Made by a program: the position numbers and the translations under genes. Below are positions 1 to 10,524 of a stretch of DNA of 64,000 bases, piece by piece. Position 1 is the stretch's first letter. Each line of letters begins with the position of its first letter. The notes below the pieces were generated by a model. That model had not been told where the DNA came from, did no database searches, and saw only the letters and a program-made list of their open reading frames with translations. The stretch is from Sepioteuthis lessoniana (Eukaryota > Mollusca > Cephalopoda > Myopsida > Loliginidae), in assembly GCA_963585895.1 (NCBI GenBank), contig OY757904.1:4835982-4899981 (forward strand), read 5' to 3'.

Positions 1-1010
1 CTACGTACATGAGAAACTTTGCAAAAAACCACCTACTGGTATAGTTTGGAAAAAGCGGTTAGTGTAGTTTCAGGTGGCGTGTGTACTAAATTATGAAGTG
101 TTTCTTCAGTGAAGTATACTCTCGGTCCATTTTCTATATGGACAGCCAAGTTCCCTACCGTTGGATATCGTTGACGTATTTCCAATCCAAAGATCCTCCA
201 GATAGTTCCTTACTCGAAATATAACGTCATGTCTGAAAACTCTTCACATCATCTCGCCCATCTTCATCACGAATAGCAAAAGTAGCCATGAAACTTCTTT
301 TGTTGACATATTTTATGAAATACATAAATGGCTTTCACCGAGCTGCAGTATTCCATATTAATATGTGCCTTTAGGATTTTACATAGCAATATATTGTATG
401 GCACTACCCATTGATTAGCCAAGGTTATATCCTCTCCTCTAACTCTCAAAGTTGTTGATTCCACCCCCCGGGTTCCTGGCTTACGTCTGCGATAAAGGAT
501 ATAGCTATCATTGTCAGTCTGAGTTTCTCGAAGACAAGCTTTTAGATACCGCTTAATGCATTTTTTATCTTGCATACAGGGTGAATCTGGATGTATGACT
601 CCACGTGGACTATGGATTGGTTGAGCCTTTATGGTTTCAAAGAGTTCTGGATCATATTCTTCATCAGGTAATTCAGCTGAAATGATTTTATCAAGATCTT
701 CACTTCTTATTTTTAGTTTACACCAAATCAGAGTGTGAGAGTGGGGTGGGGTGGGAGTCCACTCTTTTGCCATTCAATTGTTGTAATCCAGGCGTTAAAC
801 GCACCAAAGATTCGTCCTTCTTTAAGAAGCCAGAGGAGTTTTCTTTTGCTTTTCATGAGTCCGTTGGTGCATATAGCCGGGTCCTCCTACATAGTTTGAA
901 GGCAAGATGATTTGTTGTCCAATGCTCTTGTAGTCGTGATCATAATGCATGGAATCTCGGAGGTATATGTAATTATCTTCTCTTAATTTTTTTTATTTCT
1001 TCGTATAAAT
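1..1010 (-). pseudogene. Helitron Rep (HUH) domain, decayed
   Basis: In the family this domain nicks and joins single strands in rolling-circle transposition. The longest open stretch is 773-267. Near its start it keeps P-H-S-H (about 741-735), the HUH metal-binding motif that follows EWQKxGLP in the family. Downstream NQWVVPYN and AHINMEYCSSVKAI match the conserved core, and about 266-170 carries RDEDGRDDVK-like and RYISS-like pieces in another frame. The region expected to hold the catalytic tyrosines (family YLYKYVYKG) reads YVFHKICQQKK, so catalysis is probably lost. Upstream, 1010-830 gives LREDNYIYLRDSMH and YVGGPGYMHQRTHE. The segment that normally follows (ending in TCNPxWPEI) is absent, an internal deletion. 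At least two frameshifts and several stops are present. Confidence 0.8.
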
Positions 1011-1069
1011 CCCAATCTTTCTCTTTCTATTTTTGCATACATATCTACCATTAATTGGCTGGTGACTTC

Positions 1070-2047
1070 TTACATACGCAAGACTAGATAAAAATTATCT
1101 TGCACCATGAAATAAAAAGAATAGAAGTTTTTACAACTTACTGATTGACCAATGTCCTGTCTGTTTCTGTTTTTTTTTTTTGGGGGGGGGGTCCTTGTTT
1201 TTTTTTTTTTTTTTTTTTTGGCATAGCTGAAAATGATATCCATCTTGACCATTCCAGAATATAAGTGGATACTGTAGGAAATAATAGGTTCTGTAAGTTT
1301 CAGAAATACCCTACAAATATCAAAATTTTTGTTGCAAAATAATGTCATGGTGTCATGTTGTTCATCCACCATTACTGTTGCAATCTCATCTACGACAGGT
1401 TCATTGTATTTCTTGGGTGTTTATCAGCTCTGATGATATTTTTTAAATCTTTTATCAGCGTTTTATGATCAAGTACATAGTGAAAAATACGAACGTAATT
1501 ATGATATTTATGAAACATTTCATGTAACTCCATAACTATGTCCAAATCCAACTCATCGTGAACATTTCCAGATCTTTGTTGTGCTTCTGCTTGATCACCA
1601 CCCATAAAATACATTTGTGCAAATTTACGTAATTCTTTAGGTAGTGGGTAGAAGTCCACCCATCAAAAGATAACACTGTCCTTTTATATATGTTGTTAAG
1701 AATCCAAGGTCTGTCATATTTTTATCGGCTCCTAAAGATGTCATCTGAAAAGTAAAATTGTATTTCAGAAGGTTTCTTCTGAAGTGTTTTGCAGCTGGGG
1801 TATTCTGCCGTCAAAGACTCTTGAGGAATTCTAGAGAATCTTGTATTGTAGGTAAATTGATTTTGCCTTCTAAGCAGTATAAACCAGATGATTTTGCAGG
1901 CCACCTCTTGACACCACAATATTTACATTTTTTCATTTCCTCAATTATTACTTTAGGATCATTTTTTGTAATTTTTTTGGGAATAGTAAGAAATAGCTTC
2001 CATAAATCAATGAATATTATTTTCAGCTCTTGCATGAACTTTGTCAA
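1070..2047 (-). pseudogene. Helitron protein, N-terminal zinc-finger and pre-Rep region
   Basis: Minus-strand pieces in several frames. 2047-1811 has CKYCGVKRWPAKSSG and a partner Cys (LYCLEG), resembling the N-terminal CxxC finger of Helitron helicase-like proteins. 1919-1722 continues it with LLTAEYPSC...SDDIF. 1659-1390 has FAQMYFMGGDQAEAQQRSG, ELDLDIVMELHEMFHKYHN and RADKHP. 1372-1070 has VDEQHDT and a DICRV piece. Together they are collinear with the domain before Rep. A run of about 10 G and about 20 T (1161-1221, plus strand) interrupts the last part and is the likely source of one frameshift. No host function is implied. Confidence 0.75.
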
Positions 2048-2114
2048 TGCAATGGGATGTTTGATTAGTACTTCTTATATGCAGTCTTTTTTTTTTTATT
2101 GTATTTTTTCTCTC

Positions 2115-2370
2115 TTGCAGCAACAGTTTGAATCCTATTAGCAAGCAAGCGGACCTATCGTATATCTGCCGCTTCAAGTTTCGGTCTTGCAACAACATTT
2201 CTATTGCTGTTAACAAGCAAATGGCCCTGTCGTATATCCCCACTTTCAAGTCGTCTTGCAACAGTATTTCTATGGCTGTTAGTAAGCAAACGGGCTTGTA
2301 TATTCGCACTTTTAAGCTGTCTGGTAGCAGCATTTCTTTTCGTGTTAGCATGCAAACGTGCCTATTAAAC
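2115..2370 (-). repeat. Tandem 22-24-residue repeats at Helitron N terminus
   Basis: Read on the minus strand, about four units follow the pattern RLLxNSxRNxxARxLxxxDI (for example LLTNSHRNTVARRLESGDI and LLVNSNRNVVARPKLEAADI). Unit spacing is 72 bp (2230 to 2158) and 66 bp (2296 to 2230). Arginine-rich repeats of this kind precede the finger in many PIF1-type Helitron proteins. A stop and frame drift separate units. Confidence 0.7.
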
Positions 2371-2461
2371 ATTCACAGTTTCATCGGCACGTTTTTTCTC
2401 ATGGACTCTAAAGAAGATCTTTCTGTGTATGATTTTTCCAGGCATTTTTTTACTCTTAATT

Positions 2462-2858
2462 GAATGAGTGATTTGTTGTGATCGATGTATATTGAAAGGA
2501 TTTTAGCGTTTGCTGGATCTTTTAATAAATGAATGAATTTGTAGTGATTAATGAACAATGAATGAATTTTAGTGTCTGTTGGTTCTTTTAATTGAATGAG
2601 TGAATTTGTAGTAATTAATAAATAATGAATGAGTTTTAGAGTCAGTTGGATCTTTAAATTGAATGAACGAATTTGTAGCGATTAATGAATAATGAATGAA
2701 TTTTAGTGTCTGCGGGATCTTTTAATAAATGAATGAATTTGTAGTGATTAATGAACAATGAATAAATTTTAGTGTCTGTTGGATCTTTTAATTGAATGAA
2801 TGAATTTGTTGTGATTGATGAATAATGAATGAAGTTTAGTATTTGCAGGATCCTTTTA
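2462..2858. repeat. 66-67 bp minisatellite, about 6 copies
   Basis: The landmark GGATCTTTTAA recurs at 2515, 2581 (GGTTCT), 2648, 2715, 2781 and 2848, giving spacings of 66, 67, 67, 66 and 67 bp. Units contain TGAATGAATTTGTAGTGATT and AATGAATTTTAGTGTCTG. On the minus strand a unit can be read as 22 codons, but the 67-bp units break the frame, so I do not call it coding. Confidence 0.9.
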
Positions 2859-3025
2859 GCTTTGCTATAGTTTATAAAGACCGGCATAAAAACAAAATGT
2901 GTGTATTTATAATTTAGACTTGTCATTGAAAATAATTGATCCAAATCTTCCCGATTTAAAATACTGAGAAAGATTAAATATACTTTCCAAGAATATCTGA
3001 TTGTTTTAAAGCTACTGAAAATGTC

Positions 3026-3275
3026 CAGAAAAAAATATTTACGGAAATTGTTTCTGTTCGAAATGTTTTCATTTGAGACGAAAATCACCTACACAAAAGT
3101 AGCGAACAATCACAAATTAGTGTCTGTTAGTGAAATATGAAAGCCTAATTAAAACGAACAAAAATATTTACGGAATCTTTTTTCTGTTGTGTAAGAAAGT
3201 CGCAGATGCACATACACATCTATTTGATCGTAATTATCGAACCATCACTAAATGTGTCGTCTGTTAGTGAAACAG
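3026..3275. repeat. Two-copy imperfect tandem repeat (about 130-137 bp)
   Basis: AAAAATATTTACGGAA occurs near 3031 and again near 3160, and GTCTGTTAGTGAAA occurs at 3122 and 3259, so the whole segment is duplicated with divergence. The rest of 2860-3690 is AT-rich DNA in which I see nothing else. Confidence 0.65.
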
Positions 3276-3691
3276 GAAGGTGTAATTAAAATGTACAAAT
3301 TTTTATTACTTCAATTTGATAATTTAAAATTTATTCTAAAATAAGATATAAATTTGGAAATTAGCTCAATTATATTTATGTATTTCAAAGTGTAAAAAAA
3401 CAAAAACAAAAGAAAACATACCAAACGAAAAATGACCGAATTAAATCTATATTTTATTTTTATTCAAATTCAATTTTCATATTGTATATTATTTCTCAAA
3501 TTAAAAAGTACACTAACGTCAAACCAGTCAGAAAAGAAAAACTAAATCCTCCTATTTGAAATATTAAACACAAATAAAAATTTCAAATTTTATTTTATCA
3601 AAAATAATTTTTAATTTGTTCGAAAAGTAGTACCCTGATAGATAGATATGACATCTACGACATCATCTTCGATAAATGTTTAAAGCACTAC

Positions 3692-3693
<2 letters not shown>

Positions 3694-3764
<71 letters not shown>
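3694..3764. repeat. (AC)n/(TA)n microsatellite
   Basis: (AC)n at 3694-3727 passes into (TA)n at about 3730-3764. Confidence 0.95.
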
Positions 3765-3767
<3 letters not shown>

Positions 3768-3959
3768 CTCAAACCCAATCAAAAATTTCTTTAATGCAAA
3801 AATACTGTTCACATAGCCATAGCGTCATTTATTATTCTGACTGTAAATTGAGTAAATCTGTTTCCTGAACTGACAGCGTCCGCAGTTGAACATCTAAGAT
3901 CACAACAAGAAATAGAATACCATAACGATAACGAACAAGAAATAGAATACCATGATGCT

Positions 3960-5996
3960 GGTAATAGATGAATGTTTGTCTCAGTATCAGCACGAAAAAA
4001 AATCGCCAATGCTATCTTTGGTGGTATAAGAATGTTTCTCCACTCTCGTGCCCTAAAATCACATTGTAACATTGAGAAAATACAACCGAGAATGATGTGT
4101 GCCTCAGTTAATGGCAACAGCAGCACAACAATAATCTCTTCCTACCGCCCCACCGATGCCAGTGATGAAAGAGACATCACCACCTTCTACAACCAGCTAT
4201 CTTCCCTTGACCGACACATTCCTGAACACAACACTCTAATCATCGGAGTAGACATGAATGCTCAAATTGGCAAAGACGAAAATAAATTCTGCTGACACAA
4301 CTCGTCAAACAGAAATAGAGTATATCTGATAGATTTTTCAATGGAATATCAGAACCCAATATTACATTCTAGAAAAGGGAGGGAAAATTATGGATGTACA
4401 CCTATCAAAATAACGTGAAAGAAAACCTGAAAATATAAGTGGATAAATAGCGCTCTGAAGTGTGAGGTATAATCTTCCGATCACAGAATCGCCACGGCAA
4501 ATATACGCCAGAGTCTACGCAGGAACAGGAAGCAAGAAAAACAACACCACACGTTACAAATAGTCCTGACATACCAATAGAGATATTAGCAATAAATATA
4601 CCGTAACTAAGAAAAAATTCGATAATCTTCAGGAGATATCTAAAACAAACTCCGAATGACGAATAAGAAAATTTCGTCACTGGTCACGGGGAAGAAGCAG
4701 CAGCGTGGATACCAACCAAGCAAAGAGCCGAGTAGAGGTACTTGTTGTTCCGGAAAAACAAAATAACATGAAAATATCCCTACTTAAGAAACCCAACAAA
4801 TGTCAACGCGCAAAAAAAAAAAAAAAATTATAAATGTCCAGAGAGAACTTACACATACCAAAGCAACAACAAGAATACATTCAAGGGGAGATCAATAAAA
4901 TAAGAGACTTGGTAGAAGATAGGCAATTATGAATAACATGGCAGACAGTAAATGAAGTGAGCAAAAGGTAATGTTCCACGACAGCAAAACTAACAGCTGC
5001 CATCCAAGAAGAAAGACTACAGATGTGATAAGAACATTTCAATAATCAGCCCGGAAACTCCCCTTAAGTCACTGATAAACTTATCTCAAAGATTATTAAT
5101 AGCCAACTTGACATCCAAAAAGTAGAGTTTACTCTTCTTTGACGTTGTCACTGGAGTTTTACAAGGAGATATATTAGCACCATATTTGTTTTTTATATGC
5201 CTAGACAACGTACTTCGAAAATCGATTGATCTAAGGAAAGAAAATGGCTTTACGTTAAAAAGCAGACAGTCTACAAAAACTATAACAGGTACAGACTATG
5301 CAGAAAATAAATCACTTCTTGAAAATGTACCTGCCCAAGCGAAGTCTGCAGTCTGGAGCAGGCAGCAACAGTCATTGGCCTTAACGTAGAGGTAAATAAA
5401 ACAGAGTACATGTGTTTTAAACGAGAAGGAGCCATTTACACTCTAAGACGCGAGCATCCAAAATGATTAGACAAGTTCACGTTGCTCGGCAGCTGTGTCT
5501 CATCAAGTGAAAGTGATGTTAATATTCTCCTAGCAGAGGTATGGACTGCTATCGATAGGTTAACGATCATATTGAAATCTGATCTATAAAATAAAATAAA
5601 ACAAGATTTCTTCCAAGCTGAGGCGGCGTCAGTACTGTATGGATCACTTCGTGGACACTAACGCATTGAGAAAAAGCTAGATGGAAAATACATAAGAATA
5701 CTACGATCTATATTGAACAAATATTGAAGCAATATCACACGTAAAAGCGAATGTACGGCCACTTGCTTCCTATCTCAAAGACTATCCAAGTAAACGAACA
5801 AGACATGTGGGACACTCCTTTAGAAGCAAGAACAAATTCATAAGTAACGTTCTTCTATGGACCCCAACCTATGTACATGCCAGTGTTGGCTGACCAGCCA
5901 GAGTGTATCTACATTAGCGGACACAGAATATAATTTAGAAGACCTGTCGGGGTAAAGGGTGATAGGGATGGTTGGAAAGAGAATTGTGATGATATA
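3960..5996 (+). pseudogene. RTE-type LINE (endonuclease/reverse transcriptase), decayed
   Basis: Non-LTR retrotransposon relic. 3972-4295 encodes endonuclease motifs: KIQPRMMCASVNGN, TTIISSYRPT, FYNQLSSLDRHIPEHNTLII and DMNAQIGKD (catalytic Asp-Asn pair). 4300-5050 is heavily stopped but keeps RRKS- and RIAW-like pieces of the linker. About 5140-5390 matches the reverse transcriptase palm: GVLQGDILAPYLFFICLDNV, then TDYAENKSLL where the family has a YADD active site, so the catalytic Asp pair is lost. Further on are SKL-Q-like thumb pieces and RTRHVGHSFRSK (5785-5830). The 3' end near 5990 shows GTGATGAT, like the ATG/TGA tail of the 3' fragment at 23.2 kb. The EN-RT arrangement and remembered homologues (often annotated as craniofacial development protein 2-like) place it in the RTE group. 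Confidence 0.8.
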
Positions 5997-6088
5997 TAGA
6001 TCGTATTGTAATAATGTGCTTCAAAAATGGATGGTATAAAAAACGTAAGCGAAAAAAAAAGATATCTGTGTGTGAGTGTGTTCATATT

Positions 6089-6090
<2 letters not shown>

Positions 6091-6175
<85 letters not shown>

Positions 6176-6458
6176 GGAGGATGTTTTTTTGCAGTTAGAG
6201 CGAGTGGTCGGTGTTTAAGCCAAATCAAAAATCTGAATTTCGATTGCCATTTTTTAAAGCCGGCAGCCTCTTCCGGCATTGACAATTCTTGTGGTCTCAT
6301 TAATAATTTCCCTTTGTGCTACACACGCACACACACATACACGAACATGCACACTATCCTGCACAATATGAGTTTCAAGATAATGTTGATGCCTTAGGCA
6401 AATTACACATAAATATTCAATAAAACACACACACACACAAGCACACAAGCACAAACAG

Positions 6459-6519
<61 letters not shown>
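6091..6519. repeat. (AT)n/(GT)n and (TA)n microsatellites
   Basis: (AT)n at 6091-6127 continues as (GT)n to 6173; a second (TA)n runs 6465-6519. Short open frames here encode only Val-Cys or Thr-His runs and are not genes. Confidence 0.95.
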
Positions 6520-6522
<3 letters not shown>

Positions 6523-9500
6523 AGTAGGCAGCTATAATGTTTAAGGCATAAACATAAAAACGTACGGCTTATTTATATATATTATAAATTGCATGCCGAT
6601 GGAGAACATTAAAAATAGGTGATTATATCCTCAGTATGCCTGAAACATTAAAAAACACTTTTGGTTAGGCAGTTAGTTTAAGTTTTAACGAGAATTATGT
6701 ATAAATACTTTTCTGCGGCATCTGTGAAGAACAATGCACTTTTTTTTCTCAAATCTTTAAAACTGAAACAGAAATTCCGAAGATTTTTCTACAGATATCT
6801 GTTACCAATTGTAAGATGATGTATGCAGCTGGCATGGGATTCATTCCAGTTATGTCCTCTGACATTTCTCTAAAAATTATGGTAATTTAATAAATGCCTG
6901 TCAAAGAATAACGGCCCTTAAACATCAATTTATGCATCCTTATATGGATTTATCCGATTTTGAGTGAGTATTATAAGCGATGAATGTTAGTGAGTGGTTA
7001 AGAAATGAAATATCCGAGATGGAAACGAGGTATCAAGCGTGGTTAAAACAAATATGATGGGTTACTACGACTTGTTCCCATACAGGAGACGAGCTCAGCA
7101 CTCAAAGTAACAAATGTCCCAGATATTTGTAAAGATATCACATAAACTTCCTGTCGATAGAATATGTTTACCAAGCTACAGCCGACAGATGAGCAATAAA
7201 ACGAAGTGCAAGCGAAGTCCTCCCTGTAAACAAAAATTATCCGCCCCCCCCAAAAAAATTCATCTTTTATGTTGAAAAAATTATGGGTCTGAATCTTGTT
7301 AGGTGCTAATCAAAGCGTTTCAACAGTGGCGACACTGATTTGAGTAACAATCCACGTTCAGCACAGCTGTAAACGTGCCGAAAGAAAACGTACTAGATCA
7401 CATTGACAGTGTAAATTGGGCCGATAAAAGAGGGAATACGTGGACAGTATTTTTCTGACAACAATATCCTTACATATGAAAAACCAGTGAATCTTCTCTG
7501 GTGTAGATTTTTATGAACGTGGTATAAAGACGATGGTGTTCGCTGGCAAAACTCCACAGTTCATTGTGATAAATACGAAGGAAAATTGTATTCGTTAGCC
7601 ATAAGCAAATAGCAAGCATTGTTCTTGCAGTGATTTGGTATTAATATCTTAGTGATGTGTATGAACAAAACTGACGCTATTTTTTTTATTGGAAAACATA
7701 AGTTAAAACTTTGGTCGAAATATTTCTATTTATTTGTTTATTTATTGCTAGAAAGAAACAAGCCAAAATTTTAGACAATGAATTAAAAAAAATCTTGATT
7801 TACCAAAGATAAATCAAAGTTGTTTGTTAATTGATCAATTTCTATGTCTTATTTCCATCACTTTGGCAATTCATTGAAGATATAATATCTAAACTTTTTG
7901 AAGTATAGAAATTGTAAGAGTTTTGTTTGGAGATTATGCCTACTAAACGGCATATCGTCTGAATTAAACAAAAAACATTTCTCGCAATAAAAAAAGAAAA
8001 AAACGCGAAGAAAAAATTGGTGAACTGTATAAATAAACGTTCACAGATATTTTTTGCTGCCGTAGAAAAAAATCTTGCATTTAATTATTTAAAGAATCAC
8101 ATCCCTTAAAGGATACTTTTTTATGTTGCCTATATTACAGATTTGGCTAACAAAATGAGTGGAAGAATTTAATCTACGATTCTTTATTGTAAATATTTAT
8201 TAAATTATTCTATAAAAATTAACCTGAATTGTTTGCTTGTTTTACCAAAAATTACAGAAACGAAAATGCGTAAACTAAAACTAAATTACCTAGAAAAGCA
8301 TTATTATACCTGATTTTACGTTTTGAAAGTTACATAAGTAATACTTCAGTTCAAACACTTTGTATTTCACCATGGATTTATCTTTGTAATAAATCAATAG
8401 TGACTTCATTTAATAAACCAAACTAATTAAATGCTTGAAGGTGGATACATGGAAAAATAACACCAGAATGTTGAGTTAAGATTCTTTTTTTAAAAAAAAA
8501 CCTCGTCTTTTATTATCTTAATAAAGAAAAGTTTATTAGGATTCAATAATTAACCGATTTTAGAGGAATTAAAAAACATCTTTTAAAGCTGTTTCATGTT
8601 TCTGAAAACGCCTTATTGTAGTTATAGATTGATGCACATATCTCAAAAACGTATTGGAACACTTCTGAATAAAAATAAAGATACAGAATCAGTTTATTTG
8701 ATATTGTGTAATACAACGTTTGTAACTGACTAAAAGTTTTCTTTTATTGCTCACTGCAATTGCTTAGATTAGGTTGAGATGCAAAGGCTATTTAAGTAAT
8801 GTTTTGCAGACTATTTGATGTCTACTGTAAACCATTAATGTTCCCTATGCTTGCCTTAACCTTCTTTCTATATCGCTTCTGGCTCGATACAAAAACCTTT
8901 GTCTGCACTGTCTCTAGTCAGTTTACAAATCCCTATCAGATTTATGTCACCGTATTTCTGCTCTTTTATTTACTTGTCCAGATTATCTGCATTTATGCTT
9001 GAACTAATGGGTCAGTGAGAAAAGATTCTACTGACATGGCTCAAGTCACACTTATCTTCATACTCGAATGACACGCAGTGCTGTGTCATAATTAATGGCA
9101 AGTTGATCCATATTGAAACTTCTAACTCTTAAAATAACATTACAATTTGATCACGTTGTTTATATGGACTGATTTATTTGACAGGTATTTTAAATGGCAA
9201 TCCTGTACTTATTCGTATATCAGCAGGGCTCCTTCGTTTCAAGTCGTCTGAATGGAGTTCCGTGATTAAAAGAATAGAAGCGTACACTCTGTATATAAAG
9301 CACGAAGGAGATGTCTGCCGTGATAGTTTATTGTAGATCAACAAACTAAAGAATAAATAAAAATACATCAGTCTTAAAATAAAAACCAATATATTGATCT
9401 TATAATTATCATGTGAATTTCGTGAGGTATATGTAATATTGAAATAGATAACTGTTTAGTTTATCACAAAAATATTTTAAGGTTGTGTCATTATTGGCCA

Positions 9501-9907
9501 AAAAGAAGGCCTTTTAAATTGCAGTTGGTGTTTTAATGTTTAGTTTAATTTAGCAAAAGGCTAAACAGATGAGAATTAGATGAGTTGTTTAGAGCTAATT
9601 TTCCAAGTAAAAAGGTTCGATCGTATGCCTTTAAAAATCAGCATTCCAGATACTGGCTGGGTAATGTTAAGTTCTTTGTTAACTTAGTTGACCTCAGCTA
9701 AACATGAAAATCGTTTAAATCTTGTTTAAGCTATGAGTTCTTTTGAGATAAAAAAATCAAATTCGGTTTGTACGTAACAACATTCACTTATTCATTTAAA
9801 ATGTTTGTTGAATTCATGATTCATGTTATACTTAATAAACGTCGTTGGTTACAGTTTTAAAGAATAAAGCGTGATAGCATTTCGCATGAACTTTTTTAGG
9901 GATCCCA

Positions 9908-9910
<3 letters not shown>
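6520..9910. other. AT-rich DNA, no gene recognised
   Basis: Stops are frequent in all frames. Around 7370-7600 there is a weak, unproven resemblance to a decayed mariner transposase (MVFAGKTPQFIVINT at about 7530-7575, plus strand). A 67-codon frame at 8799-9002 and a plus-strand open stretch at about 9185-9335 (GNPVLIRISAGLLRFKSS) match nothing I know. Confidence 0.4.
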
Positions 9911-9976
<66 letters not shown>

Positions 9977-9977
9977 A
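9911..9977. repeat. (TA)n microsatellite
   Basis: Pure TA run with one TG interruption near 9965. Confidence 0.95.
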
Positions 9978-10210
9978 TCTTCCTGGAAATGCTGGGAATA
10001 ATAAACTAACATTTTTGTTTTGATGTGTATAGTAACCTATTACGTATTCACAGTTCCATACTGGGTGTATTTCATGATGACTCAAAGAGCATTTAAAGAT
10101 ACTTGGTAGTATTCATCCTCTATACAAATAATTTGTGGCATATTGTACTTGCTTACGTGGTACCAGTAGAAGTGAAAGGCCCCTGCGTGGCTTATAATCA
10201 AACATTCAAG

Positions 10211-10507
10211 GTGCCCGTGGTGTAATTGTTATCGTCGTAGGAAATGAACACGGTTACACGAGTTCAAATCGTGGACGAGACTGATTTCATTTCACATAGC
10301 ACTAATACCCTTGGGAAAGGTATGAATCCAATTACTCTCCCTCCAGCTATGGGTAAATAGTAGGACATACTAGGTTCTTCAGCCTTGGTTAGGCAACTAG
10401 TCTAGGAGAAGGAAAACTCTGAATTAAAACCTGTTAAACTCAGCTTAAAAATTGACCTTGTGTCATATCCTGCCCGAGCGGAGGGGTTGGTAAATAGGAT
10501 AAATAGG
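10211..10507 (+). mobile_element. tRNA-derived SINE, family B, with 17-bp TSD
   Basis: Body starts GGTGCCCGTGGTGTAATTG (tRNA-like head), has a B-box-like GAGTTCAAATC near 10260, a conserved core CCCTTGGGAAAGGTATGAAT and CTCCCTCCAGCTATGG, and ends in a short (AAATAGGAT) repeat. It is flanked by an exact 17-bp duplication, ATAATCAAACATTCAAG at 10194-10210 and 10508-10524, the hallmark of LINE-driven insertion. The same family appears inverted at 54398-54685 and as fragments near 20.3, 41.0 and 51.8 kb. It resembles cephalopod SINEs with a shared central domain; that name is from memory. Confidence 0.9.
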
Positions 10508-10524
10508 ATAATCAAACATTCAAG

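Larger units (their letters stand above)
1..2372 (-). mobile_element. Decayed Helitron, truncated by window edge
   Basis: Rolling-circle (Helitron) transposon relic read on the minus strand. From high to low coordinates one meets the family's tandem-repeat N terminus, a Cys-rich segment (CKYCG), the pre-Rep region (YFMGGDQAEAQQRSG, RADKHP), then the Rep (HUH) region, in the order expected for a Helitron Rep/helicase protein. Frames change many times and stops are frequent, so it is dead. The helicase domain would lie left of base 1 and is not visible. I could not identify the Helitron 5'-TC or 3' hairpin-CTRR ends. Confidence 0.8.

Noticed and set aside
2462..2858. CRISPR-like array
   Set aside because: Direct repeats without unique spacers; the whole unit repeats. 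The window is clearly animal DNA.
2373..3088. Minus-strand frames with repeated KDPxDTKIxSLFINxYKF
   Set aside because: They are the 66-67 bp minisatellite read in frame; the mixed 66/67 spacing breaks the frame between units.
6027..6466. Overlapping frames rich in Val-Cys, Thr-His or Ile-Tyr
   Set aside because: They are translations of (GT)n, (CA)n and (TA)n microsatellites on both strands. The same holds at 23787-23996, 24351-24560, 36778-37163, 50401-50622 and 55317-55547.
7370..7600. Possible decayed mariner transposase
   Set aside because: Only one short resemblance (MVFAGKTP) and no terminal repeats; too weak to call.
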